Part shown: in pieces, positions 8,155 to 16,780 of the stretch
Numbering within the stretch: position 1 is the first letter of the stretch
Layout of the letters: the number at the start of each line of letters is the position of its first letter
Assembly: GCF_003258595.1 (NCBI RefSeq)
Contig: NZ_QHHQ01000010.1
Span: 1 to 64,000 of the forward strand
Origin: Acuticoccus sediminis
GTDB taxonomy: Bacteria > Pseudomonadota > Alphaproteobacteria > Rhizobiales > Amorphaceae
Direction: 5' to 3'
DNA length: 64,000 nt
Made by a program: the position numbers and the translations under genes
The notes under the pieces: model-generated
What the model saw: the letters and a program-made list of their open reading frames with translations, nothing else
Database searches by the model: none
Told to the model about the DNA's origin: nothing

Positions 8155-8769
8155 TCAGCGGCGGGCGAAGGCGAGCGCGGTGCCGCCCATGACGAGGAGG
8201 CCGCCGGTCAGCCGCTCCGCCAGCCGCACGCGCGAGCGGGTCAGGAGCTGACCGGCCCGCCCGGCGAGGACCGCGTACATGCAGTCGAAGATGCCCGCGA
8301 CCAGCATGAAGATCCCGCCGAACACCGCGATCTGGATGCCGATCGGCTCGCTACGGTCGACGAACTGCGGGATGAAGGCGCCGAAGAACAGGAGCGCCTT
8401 CGGGTTCGCCCAGATCACGAAGAAGCCCTGCACAGCGTAGCCGAGGAGGGAGCGCGAATCGCCCTCCACCCGCGCGAGCTCGCCATCCGAGCGCAGGTGC
8501 TTGATGCCGAGCCAGACGAGGTAGGCCGCGCCCAGGAGCTTCAGCACGACGAACGCCTCGCCGATCATCGTCACGATGGCGTCGAGACCCGCGATCAGCA
8601 CCAGGATCATCGTCGCGACGCCCACTTGCGTGCCGGCGATGTTGGCGAGGCCGGCGGCCGGCCCCCGTCGCAGCGAATTGGCCACGATGAGGCTGACCGT
8701 CGGGCCGGGGACGATCGCGAGCGCGGCCGAGGCCAGCACGAAGGTGATCAGGATCGAGACGTCGAACAT
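8155..8769 (-). CDS. LysE/RhtB-family amino-acid exporter
   Basis: A 204-residue inner-membrane protein with about six hydrophobic segments and the family N-terminus (FVLASAALAIVPGPTVSLIVANS with the conserved PGP), then IAGTQVG and WANPKALLFFGAFIPQF. Members export amino acids such as lysine, threonine or homoserine lactone; the substrate cannot be told. It starts 19 bp after the UPF0173 gene, so they are probably co-transcribed. Confidence 0.9.
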   Translation of the reverse strand: MFDVSILITFVLASAALAIVPGPTVSLIVANSLRRGPAAGLANIAGTQVGVATMILVLIAGLDAIVTMIGEAFVVLKLLGAAYLVWLGIKHLRSDGELARVEGDSRSLLGYAVQGFFVIWANPKALLFFGAFIPQFVDRSEPIGIQIAVFGGIFMLVAGIFDCMYAVLAGRAGQLLTRSRVRLAERLTGGLLVMGGTALAFARR

Positions 8770-8788
8770 GTCTGGAAGGCCGCCGGAC

Positions 8789-9487
8789 CTAGAGCGAGAA
8801 CGCCTTGCCGACCTCGGGGATGGTCACGATGCCGGCCTTGTCGCCCAGTTCGGCGAGGAACGTGTCGGGCGTCTGGTCGAGCATCGGGAAGGTCCCGTAG
8901 TGGCAGGGCACGACGGTATCGAAATTGAAAAACTTCCTGCACGCAAGAGCCGCGAGCTTGCCGCCCATGGTGAAGCGGTCGCCGATCGGCACGAGGCCCA
9001 CCTTCGGCTCCCAGATCTCGTTGTAGAGGCCCATGTCGCCGAAGATGCCGGTGTCGCCCATTACGTACACGGTCTTCTCGCCCGGCGCGGTGATGATGAA
9101 GCCGAGCGGGTTGCCGAGGTAGACGGGGCTGCCGTCGACGTCGAAGCCGGACGAGTGGAAGGCGTTGACGAAGGACACCGCGACGCCGCCGAGGTCGAGC
9201 GTGCCGCCGTGGTTGCCGGGGTTCACCTTCTCGATGCCCTGGCGCCCGACGAAGTTGCAGATGTCGAAGCTCGACACGACGGTCGCGCCGGTCGCCTTGG
9301 CGACGGGGACGGTGTCGCCGATGTGGTCGCCATGGCCGTGCGTCAGCAGGATGTGGGTGATGCCGTCGGCGGCCTCTTGCCAGCCTTTGCCCCACGTCGG
9401 GTTCCCGGTGAGGAACGGGTCGATGAGAATCGACTGCCCGGCGATGTCGAGGCGGAAGGTGGCGTGGCCGTACCAGGTGAGCTGCAT
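8789..9487 (-). CDS. UPF0173 metal-dependent hydrolase
   Basis: A 232-residue metallo-beta-lactamase-fold protein. The metal ligands appear in HILLTHGHGDHIGDTV (HxHxDH, near residues 44-56), with later His and Asp in GNHGGT and MGDTGIFGDM. Length and the N-terminus MQLTWYGHATFRL fit the UPF0173/YtkL family. The physiological substrate is unknown. It begins a two-gene unit with the LysE exporter and is divergent from proV. Confidence 0.92.
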   Translation of the reverse strand: MQLTWYGHATFRLDIAGQSILIDPFLTGNPTWGKGWQEAADGITHILLTHGHGDHIGDTVPVAKATGATVVSSFDICNFVGRQGIEKVNPGNHGGTLDLGGVAVSFVNAFHSSGFDVDGSPVYLGNPLGFIITAPGEKTVYVMGDTGIFGDMGLYNEIWEPKVGLVPIGDRFTMGGKLAALACRKFFNFDTVVPCHYGTFPMLDQTPDTFLAELGDKAGIVTIPEVGKAFSL

Positions 9488-9604
9488 GGAATCCTCCAGA
9501 CGCTTGCGTCGCGTGTTTCACGAGGACCTAGCACGCCCGGGCGCGATGCATAGAGGGAACGCGCGTCCGCACGCTTCCGCCACTCCCTGTCCCGACCCCG
9601 CGCC

Positions 9605-9630
9605 GCCCCCGGGCGCCGGCGCCCGGGGGC
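9605..9630. repeat. 26-bp perfect GC palindrome upstream of proV
   Basis: Two 12-nt arms (9605-9616, 9619-9630) are exact reverse complements around a CG centre. It sits in the divergent region between the UPF0173 gene and proV, about 50 bp upstream of the candidate proV promoter. It could be an operator, a cruciform-forming site, or a terminator against readthrough. Confidence 0.5.
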
Positions 9631-9671
9631 GACGCATAGCCGAATCCCGACACCAATTCGCCCCGCGCCGG

Positions 9672-9712
9672 TTGACGCAGCAGATTGACGACATACACCT
9701 AGATCCTATCCC
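9672..9712 (+). promoter_or_regulatory. Candidate proVWX promoter
   Basis: TTGACG occurs twice as a 13-bp direct repeat (9672-9677 and 9685-9690). The second copy has TATCCC at 9707-9712 with a 16-nt spacer. The -10 match is poor, so this is tentative. The AAGGAAAGG ribosome-binding region follows directly. Confidence 0.3.
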
Positions 9713-9733
9713 CAGAAGGAAAGGTTAGCCGTC

Positions 9734-10966
9734 TTGGAGGCAGATGCCGCGCTCTCCGTCAAAAACCTCTTCAAGGTTTTCGGACCCGACCCGGATAAAG
9801 CAATCGCGCTTTATCATGAAGGTTTCACCAAAGATGAGGTGTTCCGTCGTACGGGGATGACCATTGGCGTCTGCGATGCCACCTTTGACGTGAAGGAAGG
9901 CGAAATATTCGTCGTGATGGGTCTTTCCGGCTCCGGAAAATCCACGCTGGTGCGGATGCTCAATCGCCTCATCGACCCGTCCGCCGGGGAGATCGTCGTC
10001 AAGGGCAGCGACATCGCGCAGATGAGCGAGAAGGAGCTCAACGCCTTCCGCCGCGAGCACATCTCGATGGTGTTCCAGTCGTTCGCGTTGATGCCGCACA
10101 TGACCGTGCTGCAGAACGCATCGTTCGGGCTGGAGCTGTCCGGCGTCTCGCTCGCGCAACGCGAGGCCCGCGCCCGCGCCGCGCTGGAGCAGGTCGGCCT
10201 CGCCCCCTACGAGCAGAGCTATCCGAACGAACTGTCGGGAGGCATGCAGCAGCGCGTCGGCCTCGCCCGCGCGCTCGCCAACGACCCGTCCATCCTCCTG
10301 ATGGACGAGGCGTTCTCCGCCCTCGACCCGCTCATCCGCACCGAGATGCAGGACGAGCTGCTGGCGCTGCAGGAGAAGGAGAAGCGCACGATCGTCTTCA
10401 TCTCCCACGACCTCGACGAGGCGATGCGCATCGGCGACCGGATCGCCATCATGCAGGGCGGTCTCGTCGTGCAGGTCGGCAAGCCGGACGAGATCCTCTC
10501 CAACCCCGCCAACGACTACGTGCGCTCCTTCTTCCGCGGCGTCGACGTCTCCACGGTCCTGACGGTCGGCGACATCGCCTCCAAGCAGCAGGTGTCGATG
10601 TTCGACCGGGACGGGACGCTGCGCGCCGCGCGCGAGCGGATCGCCAAGGCCGACCGGGACTTCGCCTACATCGTCGACCGGCAGCAGAAGTTCCACGGCG
10701 TGGTCTCGTCGGCGAGCCTGGAGGATCAGCTCGGCAAGTCCGAGACGCACCTCGCCGCGGCGTTCCTCCCCGACGTCCAGCCGCTCGCCGCCGACCGGCG
10801 CATCGGCGACGTCATCGGCGAGGTGAACGCGGCGCCCTGCGGTCTCCCGGTCGTCGACGAGAAGGGGCGCTATCTCGGCGTCGTGTCCCGCGCGGTCCTT
10901 CTGGGCGCGCTCCACCGGGACGACGCCCCCGCCGCGGATACCGACGCCGAGGTCGCCCATGTCTGA
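9734..10966 (+). CDS. proV: Glycine betaine/L-proline ABC transporter ATPase
   Basis: A 410-residue ATPase powering osmoprotectant uptake with ProW and ProX. Walker A is GLSGSGKST (about residues 63-71), the signature is LSGGMQQR, Walker B is [12 protein letters not shown], and the H-loop is FISHDLDEA. Two CBS domains fill the C-terminus from about residue 275; in related transporters they sense ionic strength. The start is a TTG at 9734, preceded by AGAAGGAAAGG; later ATGs would remove the conserved N-terminal strand (VKNLFKVFG). It overlaps proW by 8 bp, so they are translationally coupled. Confidence 0.95.
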   Translation: MEADAALSVKNLFKVFGPDPDKAIALYHEGFTKDEVFRRTGMTIGVCDATFDVKEGEIFVVMGLSGSGKSTLVRMLNRLIDPSAGEIVVKGSDIAQMSEKELNAFRREHISMVFQSFALMPHMTVLQNASFGLELSGVSLAQREARARAALEQVGLAPYEQSYPNELSGGMQQRVGLARALANDPSILLMDEAFSALDPLIRTEMQDELLALQEKEKRTIVFISHDLDEAMRIGDRIAIMQGGLVVQVGKPDEILSNPANDYVRSFFRGVDVSTVLTVGDIASKQQVSMFDRDGTLRAARERIAKADRDFAYIVDRQQKFHGVVSSASLEDQLGKSETHLAAAFLPDVQPLAADRRIGDVIGEVNAAPCGLPVVDEKGRYLGVVSRAVLLGALHRDDAPAADTDAEVAHV

Positions 10967-12284
10967 GTTCACACACACATCGACCACGACCTCCGACCCC
11001 GCCGCGCCCGGCATCGAGCTGGCGCAGGCCGACAACCCGTGGGCCGCCCAGAGCGGCGGCGGGAACGGCAGCGACGCTCCCGCCAGCAGCAACCCCTGGG
11101 CCACAGGCTCCGGCGGCTCCGACGCGGCCGCCCCCACCCCGCAGGCCGACGCCCCGCAAGCCGACACCCCGGCCGGCGTGGACGCATCTGCGGCTGACGC
11201 GGCGCCTAATCCGTGGGGCGGCACCTCCGGCGGCGCGGCGGGCGGAGCCGACGGCCCCGGCGCCTCGGACGGCGCCAGCACCGACTGGCTGTCCGGCCTC
11301 GACGCGCCGACCGACGCGCCGAGCTTCGACATCCTCGACCCCTTCAACCACGCGATCATCCCGCTGGAGGCGTGGGTGGAGCGCGCGCTCGACTTCGTCG
11401 TCGCGAACTTCCGCCCGGTGTTCCAGGCCGTCCGCTGGCCCATCGACGGGGTGCTGTCGACCATCGAATCGACGCTGCTCGGCGTCCCCGCGCTGGTGAT
11501 GCTCGTCCTCATCGGCCTCCTCGCCTGGCAGGCGGCGGGGCGGCGGCTCGGCGTCGGCGCCGTGCTGTCGTTCGCCTTCATCGGCCTGATCGGCGCGTGG
11601 GACCAGGCGATGGTGACGCTCGCGCTCGTCTTCACCTCGGTGTTCTTCTGCATCCTGATCGGCCTGCCGTCGGGCATCCTCCTCGCCCGCAACGACCGGG
11701 TGGCGGCGATCACCCGGCCGGTGCTCGACGCGATGCAGACGACGCCCGCCTTCGTCTACCTCGTGCCCATCGTCATGCTGTTCGGCATCGGCAACGTGCC
11801 GGGCGTGGTGGTGACGATCATCTTCGCGCTGCCGCCGCTGATCCGCCTCACCAACCTCGGCATCCGCCAGGTGCCGGAGGACCTCATCGAGGCGGCGAAG
11901 AGTTTCGGCGCCTCGAAGGGGCAGCTCCTGCGCAAGGTGCAGCTCCCGGTGGCGATGCCGACCATCATGGCCGGCGTGAACCAGACCCTGATGCTGGCGC
12001 TCTCGATGGTGGTGATCGCGTCGATGATCGCCGTCGGCGGCCTCGGCCAGATGGTGCTGCGCGGCATCGGCCGGCTCGACATGGGCCTCGCCACCGTCGG
12101 CGGCCTCGGCATCGTGCTGCTCGCCATCATCATCGACCGGATGACCCAGGCGATGGGCGTCTCCAAGCGCGATCGCGGCAACGTCGCCTGGTACGAGACC
12201 GGGCCGATCGGCCTGGTGCGGCGCCTGTTCGTCCGCTCCCGGCGGGCCCCATCAACCACCGCGGGCGTCAGTCCCGCCGAATGA
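10959..12284 (+). CDS. proW: Glycine betaine/L-proline ABC transporter permease
   Basis: A 441-residue permease. The first ~115 residues are disordered and Ala/Gly/Pro/Asp-rich, with three copies of NPW followed by a short spacer and SGG. The conserved [13 protein letters not shown] and [11 protein letters not shown] and the membrane domain follow, with the EAA loop [20 protein letters not shown] contacting ProV. The E. coli ProW tail, as I recall it, also contains NPW, so the tail is a family feature expanded here. It is followed by a stem-loop and proX. Confidence 0.95.
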   Translation: MSEFTHTSTTTSDPAAPGIELAQADNPWAAQSGGGNGSDAPASSNPWATGSGGSDAAAPTPQADAPQADTPAGVDASAADAAPNPWGGTSGGAAGGADGPGASDGASTDWLSGLDAPTDAPSFDILDPFNHAIIPLEAWVERALDFVVANFRPVFQAVRWPIDGVLSTIESTLLGVPALVMLVLIGLLAWQAAGRRLGVGAVLSFAFIGLIGAWDQAMVTLALVFTSVFFCILIGLPSGILLARNDRVAAITRPVLDAMQTTPAFVYLVPIVMLFGIGNVPGVVVTIIFALPPLIRLTNLGIRQVPEDLIEAAKSFGASKGQLLRKVQLPVAMPTIMAGVNQTLMLALSMVVIASMIAVGGLGQMVLRGIGRLDMGLATVGGLGIVLLAIIIDRMTQAMGVSKRDRGNVAWYETGPIGLVRRLFVRSRRAPSTTAGVSPAE

Positions 12285-12322
12285 GCCGTCCGGCGCCCCG
12301 CGCGCCGGCCCGGCACCGACAC

Positions 12323-12341
12323 GCGGCTCGCGGAGAGCCGC
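12323..12341 (+). other. Stem-loop in the proW-proX gap
   Basis: GCGGCTC (12323-12329), loop GCGGA, GAGCCGC (12335-12341): a perfect 7-bp stem with no U-tract. Hairpins between permease and binding-protein genes often tune mRNA stability so that the periplasmic component is made in excess; that role is inferred. Confidence 0.4.
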
Positions 12342-12367
12342 ACCCGAAACCCAGTCCAGGAGATTTC

Positions 12368-13387
12368 ATGTTCCGCAAGTTCACCCGCACCAGCGTCGCC
12401 GCGATCACCGCGGCCGGCCTCGGCCTGGCTGTCGGCGGCACGGCGTTCGCACAGGACAAGCCCGGCGAAGGCGTCACGGTGATCCCGCTGAAGTCGTCGA
12501 TCGCCGAGGAGACCTTCCAGACGATGCTCGTCATGAAGGCGCTCGAGGAGCTCGGCTACGACGTCCAGGACATCAAGGAGCTCGAGTATGCGGCGGGTCA
12601 CGTCGCGCTCGGCAACGGTGACGGCACCTTCATGGCCGACCACTGGGACCCGCTCCACATCGACTTCTACAACGCCGCCGGCGGCGACGAGAAGCTCTAC
12701 CGCGAGGGCGTCTACTCGCCCGGCGCGCTGCAGGGCTACCTGATCGACAAGAAGACCGCCGACGAGCACAACATCACCGAGATCTCGCAGCTCTCCGACC
12801 CGGAGATCGCCAAGCTGTTCGACAACGACGGCGACGGCAAGGCCGACCTCACCGGCTGCACCCCGGGCTGGGGCTGCGAGAAGGTGATCGAGCATCAGCT
12901 CGACGCGTTCGACCTGCGCGACACGGTCACCCACAACCAGGGATCCTACTCGGCCATCATCGCCGACACGATCACGCGCTACGAGAACGGCGAGCCGATC
13001 CTCTACTACACGTGGACCCCGTACTGGGTCTCCGGCGTGCTGGTCCCGGGCGAGGACGTCGTCTGGCTGCAGGTGCCGTTCTCCTCGCTCCCGGGCGAGC
13101 GGGCCGACGTCGACACCGCCCTTCCGGACGGCTCGAACTACGGCTTCCAGGCGAACGACCAGCGCATCGTCGCGAACCGCGAGTTCGCGGAGGCGAACCC
13201 GTCCGCGGCCAAGCTCTTCTCCATCATGAAGCTCTCGGCCAACGACATCTCGGCCGAGAACCTTCTGATGCGCGACGGCCAGGATTCGGAGGCGGACATC
13301 GAGCGCCACGCCGACGCCTGGATCAAGGGCCACCAGGAGCAGTGGAACGGCTGGCTCGAGGAGGCCCGCGCCGCCTCGGCCGACTGA
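12368..13387 (+). CDS. proX: Glycine betaine/L-proline-binding periplasmic protein
   Basis: A 339-residue substrate-binding protein with a signal peptide ([17 protein letters not shown] ... GTAFAQ, cleavage near residue 29). Aromatic residues typical of the betaine-binding cage appear in [21 protein letters not shown] and YYTWTPYWV. The two Cys in GCTPGWGC match the ProX disulfide region. An AGGAGA ribosome-binding sequence is about 5 nt before the ATG. It is the last gene of proVWX and is closed by the terminator at 13438-13467. Confidence 0.95.
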   Translation: MFRKFTRTSVAAITAAGLGLAVGGTAFAQDKPGEGVTVIPLKSSIAEETFQTMLVMKALEELGYDVQDIKELEYAAGHVALGNGDGTFMADHWDPLHIDFYNAAGGDEKLYREGVYSPGALQGYLIDKKTADEHNITEISQLSDPEIAKLFDNDGDGKADLTGCTPGWGCEKVIEHQLDAFDLRDTVTHNQGSYSAIIADTITRYENGEPILYYTWTPYWVSGVLVPGEDVVWLQVPFSSLPGERADVDTALPDGSNYGFQANDQRIVANREFAEANPSAAKLFSIMKLSANDISAENLLMRDGQDSEADIERHADAWIKGHQEQWNGWLEEARAASAD

Positions 13388-13437
13388 GGCAGGCCCCTTC
13401 CCGCCCCTCGCGGGAGGTCCGGCGAACACGCATCCAA

Positions 13438-13467
13438 GGCGTCGGCCCCCGGGCCGGCGCCTTTCTT
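13438..13467 (+). terminator. Intrinsic terminator of proVWX
   Basis: A 10-bp GC stem (13438-13447 with 13452-13461, one G-U) and a 4-nt loop are followed by TTTCTT, 50 bp after the proX stop. Confidence 0.7.
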
Positions 13468-13529
13468 CATGGCCCCTCCCGGCGACACGACGCCCGTGCG
13501 GCAACACCGGCACGGCCCAGCCTGTTCCT

Positions 13530-13598
13530 CGGACCCAGCCGTCGCTGAAGCGCGGCAGGACGGAGCGCGAGGGCTTCATTCAGCGATGGCTGGGTCCG
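13530..13598. repeat. Long imperfect inverted repeat between proX and mutY
   Basis: Arms 13530-13549 and 13579-13598 are reverse complements at 19 of 20 positions, around a 29-nt loop. The arm sequence (GGACCCAGCC ... CGCTGAA) resembles dispersed intergenic palindromes of Hyphomicrobiales genomes. It lies between convergent genes and may also act as a bidirectional transcription barrier. Confidence 0.6.
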
Positions 13599-13652
13599 GG
13601 GGACAGGCGACCCCCGTTCCCCGGTGAAGCCCGAGCCCTTCGGGGCCCGGCG

Positions 13653-15245
13653 TCAGCCCGCCATCGCGAGGGCGCGGACGACGACCTTCTTCATGACCGT
13701 CGGCAGGCCCGCGTCGTCGGGGAGCGCCCACCACGCGCCGGCCGGGGTCGGTGCGTCGGCGGGGACGGCGGCGCTGTAGACGTCGACGGTGAGCTCGGCA
13801 TGGGTGAAGCCGTGCGTGATGCTGCCGACGCCCGCCCAGCCGCCGTCGAACGGGGCGTGCTCGAGGGGCACGGCGACAGGCCCGCCCCAGGCGGAGCCGA
13901 ACACCTCCGCCATGCCGCCCAGCAGCCCCCTGGCGGGCCGGCGGCGCAGCAGGATGGCTCCGTCCGGGCGGACGGCAACGAACGCCACGCCGTGCCACAC
14001 CGAGCGGGCGCGTCTGGGCGCCTTGACGGGATAGTCGAGCATGTCGCCGGCGGCGGAGGCCGCGCAGCCCTCGCGCAGCGGGCAGATGCCGCAGGCGGGC
14101 GACTTCGGGGTGCAGATGGTGGCGCCGAGGTCCATCATCGCCTGGGCGAAGTCGCCGGGACGGTCCGCCGGCAGCATCGCCGCGACGATCGCCTCGACCT
14201 CGCGCCGGACCGTCTTCGGCGGCCGGGCGAGACGTGTGAGGCGGGCGACGACGCGCTCGACGTTGCCGTCGACCACGGGCGCCGGCTCGCCGAAGGCGAT
14301 CGCGGCGATGGCGGCCGACGTGTAGTCGCCGACGCCGGGGAGCCCGGCGAGGCCCTCGCGGCTGACCGGAAAGCCGGTCGCCGCGACGACACGGGCGCAG
14401 GCGACGAGGTTGCGGGCGCGGGCGTAGTAGCCGAGGCCGGCCCACGCCGCCATGACGTCCCCATCGTCCGCCGCGGCAAGGTCGGCGATGGTCGGCCAGC
14501 GGGTCAGGAACGTCTCGTAGTAGGACTTCACCGCGGCGACGGTGGTCTGCTGGAGCATGATCTCCGAGAGCCACACGCGGTACGGATCGGCCGTCTCGCC
14601 GGGCTCGGCCCGCCAGGGCAGGCTCCGGCGGTGCCGGTCGTACCAGGCGAGGAGCGCACGCCCCGCCGCGCGGTCGGGCGCCGGAAGCGCCCTGAGGGCC
14701 GGCCGTCCCGACCCCGCTGCGGGCGCCGCGGCGCCATGCTCCGGTCCGTCTCCGTCGTCTGTGGCGGCGAAGAGGCTCGAGACGACGGAGCGCTGCGCCG
14801 CCGCGGCCCGGCGGGTGCGGCCCGGCTTCGCGGGCTCCGGCGCAGGTTCCTCGCCGGCGCCGGCCGTCCGGGCGCGTCTGCGCTTCGGGACCGCGGTCTC
14901 GGCCGCCGGGACCTCGGCGATCTCGCTCGCCTCCGGCGCCGCGGGGGCCTTGCGGGACCGGGTCACGCGCCGCTTGGGTGCCGCCTCGACGGCGGGCTCG
15001 GCGTCGACCGCCGGCGCCGGTTCGGGCGCATGACCGCGGGCCGGCGCGACCGGCAGCGCCCCGGCGGCGGCGGGCGGCCGGAGCGCCTCGCCCGTGTCCG
15101 GCCGCCCGGGCGCCGGCCCGGACTTCGCAGCCTTGGCGGATTTGCGGTTCTTGGGTTTTCGGGCCGCGAGGCGACGTGCGGCGCGGCGATCCGCCGGACC
15201 ACCCGCCCTGGCCTTCTTCTTCATGATGTCGAGCGGCACTTTCAT
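13653..15245 (-). CDS. mutY: Adenine DNA glycosylase with long basic N-terminal extension
   Basis: It removes adenine paired with 8-oxoguanine. The core shows YDRHRRSLPWR, the catalytic Glu in LSEIMLQQTTV, the helix-hairpin-helix LPGVGDYTSAAI, the catalytic Asp in PVVDGNVERV, and a 4Fe-4S set C-x6-C-x2-C-x5-C (CTPKSPACGICPLREGC). A NUDIX-like 8-oxoG recognition domain ends the protein. About 170 residues precede the core, rich in Arg/Lys/Ala/Pro with repeated PKRR-type clusters, which is unusual. The start is uncertain: ATG at 15245 or 15224 (MKKKARAGG), neither with a clear ribosome-binding site. It is divergent from the DUF721 gene. Confidence 0.9.
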   Translation of the reverse strand: MKVPLDIMKKKARAGGPADRRAARRLAARKPKNRKSAKAAKSGPAPGRPDTGEALRPPAAAGALPVAPARGHAPEPAPAVDAEPAVEAAPKRRVTRSRKAPAAPEASEIAEVPAAETAVPKRRRARTAGAGEEPAPEPAKPGRTRRAAAAQRSVVSSLFAATDDGDGPEHGAAAPAAGSGRPALRALPAPDRAAGRALLAWYDRHRRSLPWRAEPGETADPYRVWLSEIMLQQTTVAAVKSYYETFLTRWPTIADLAAADDGDVMAAWAGLGYYARARNLVACARVVAATGFPVSREGLAGLPGVGDYTSAAIAAIAFGEPAPVVDGNVERVVARLTRLARPPKTVRREVEAIVAAMLPADRPGDFAQAMMDLGATICTPKSPACGICPLREGCAASAAGDMLDYPVKAPRRARSVWHGVAFVAVRPDGAILLRRRPARGLLGGMAEVFGSAWGGPVAVPLEHAPFDGGWAGVGSITHGFTHAELTVDVYSAAVPADAPTPAGAWWALPDDAGLPTVMKKVVVRALAMAG

Positions 15246-15408
15246 GCCACATCGGCAGCACGCCGCCATGACCTTGGCAAGAGGCCTCGTGCGCACGCGG
15301 GCGCCGGTCCCCGCTCTTCGCTCGGTGCGCGCCGCGACCGGCCCGGCACGCCCTTGCGGCGCCGCGAAGCGATTGCGCGACGGCGCAAATCGCGGCATCG
15401 ATAGGCCC

Positions 15409-15945
15409 ATGTCCAAAGCCCGCTCGCGCCACGCGGCCCTGCCGCTCGCCGAACTCATCGGCTCCCTGGTCACGCCCGCCTGCCGGCGGCGCGGGATCGC
15501 CAGCGCCGCGCTGATGCTGGATCCGGCCGACATCTTCGGCGAGCGCTTCGCCAAGGCCGCCGCCATCGAGCGGATCGTCTGGCCGAAGGGCTCACGGCTC
15601 GACGAGCAGTCCTCGCACGGCGCGACGCTCATCGTGCGGGCCGACGCGGCCGCCGCCATTGCGCTGCAGCACACCGCCCCGCAGGTCATCGAGCGCGTCA
15701 ACGTCATGATCGGCTGGCCGGCGATCGCCCGGCTGCGCGTCACCCAGGTGCGCGGCCGCGCCCACCGCGAGCCGGCCTACCTCACCCCGGTGCCGCCGCC
15801 GCAGCCCCCGCGCGACGAGGCGCGTGCCGCCGCCATCGCCGAGGCCATGCAGAACGTCGAACACCCACAATTGAAGGCCGCATTGTCGCGGTTGGGGGCG
15901 AGTATCGAGACGCGCAGTTTATCCCAGCGTCGAAAGCCCACATAA
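15409..15945 (+). CDS. DUF721 protein (DciA-like helicase-loading factor)
   Basis: 178 residues. The N-terminal two-thirds shows the DUF721 pattern (PLAELIGSLVTPACRRRG, then TLIVRADAAAAIALQH and RVNVMIGWPAIARLRV, a KH-like fold). Family members include DciA, the ancestral partner of replicative helicase DnaB in bacteria lacking DnaC. The last ~40 residues are variable. It is divergent from mutY and followed within 28 bp by dsbA, a neighbourhood (mutY-DUF721-dsbA-smc) kept in many alphaproteobacteria. The replication role is inferred from the family. Confidence 0.82.
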   Translation: MSKARSRHAALPLAELIGSLVTPACRRRGIASAALMLDPADIFGERFAKAAAIERIVWPKGSRLDEQSSHGATLIVRADAAAAIALQHTAPQVIERVNVMIGWPAIARLRVTQVRGRAHREPAYLTPVPPPQPPRDEARAAAIAEAMQNVEHPQLKAALSRLGASIETRSLSQRRKPT

Positions 15946-15973
15946 GGGGGCGAGGATCAGAAGGGATATGTCT

Positions 15974-16600
15974 ATGATCACCCGCCGCCACTTCGCTGCG
16001 ATGACGTTGGCTCTGCCGCTCGCCGCGACGTCGCTCAACCTCGCCTTTGCGCAGGACGCCGCCCCCGCCGAGAAGGCCCCGGCCGAACCGCCGGCCGACA
16101 TCGTCCTTGGCAGCGATGACGCCCCGGTGACCATCGTCGAGTATGCCTCGATGACGTGCCCGCACTGCGCGGCCTTCCACAATGGTCCGTTCAAGGACCT
16201 CAAGAAGGACTACATCGACACCGGCAAGGTGAAGTTCATCCTGCGCGAGTTCCCGCTCGACCGCCTGGCGCTGGCCGTGGCGGTCCTCGCCCGCTGCAAG
16301 CCGGAGAAGTACTACGACATCGTCGACCTCTATTTCGAGCAGCAGCAGCTCTGGGCGACCAACGACGACCCCGTCAGCAAGATGTTCTCGCTCGCCCAGC
16401 AGGCCGGCTTCTCCCGCGAGGAGTTCGAGGCCTGCCTCAACAACCGCGAGCTCTTGGAAGGCATCTACGCCAACCGCACGCGCGGCGAGCAGGACGGCGT
16501 GACGGGCACCCCGACTCTCTTCATCGACGGCGAGAAGTACGAGGGCGAGCGCACCATCGCGGCGCTCCGTGAAGTGCTCGACCCTAAAATCGACTCCTGA
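15974..16600 (+). CDS. DsbA-family thiol-disulfide oxidoreductase
   Basis: A 208-residue periplasmic thioredoxin-fold protein. The N-terminus MITRRHFAAMTLALPLAAT has a twin-Arg, Tat-like signal, with cleavage after LAFA-Q. The redox motif is CPHC at residues 62-65 and the cis-Pro loop is TGTPT. I chose the ATG at 15974 because AAGGG at 15961-15965 lies 8 nt before it; the ATG at 15968 would be too close. It probably introduces or shuffles disulfides in secreted proteins and sits in the mutY-DUF721-dsbA-smc neighbourhood. Confidence 0.92.
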   Translation: MITRRHFAAMTLALPLAATSLNLAFAQDAAPAEKAPAEPPADIVLGSDDAPVTIVEYASMTCPHCAAFHNGPFKDLKKDYIDTGKVKFILREFPLDRLALAVAVLARCKPEKYYDIVDLYFEQQQLWATNDDPVSKMFSLAQQAGFSREEFEACLNNRELLEGIYANRTRGEQDGVTGTPTLFIDGEKYEGERTIAALREVLDPKIDS

Positions 16601-16780
16601 TCGAGCGATTCGTAAAGCGCTGACGGACAACGGGAAACTGTTGTCCCCGGCTGCATCGCAAGACGGCGCGCGGGGATCACCGAAGCCGGGGAGAACCCGC
16701 GCAAGGTCTTGTTAACCCTTCATCAAGCAGGCTCAGAGGGACGCTCTTGACGGGGCGTAACCCTTGAAAAGCCAGGTGTG

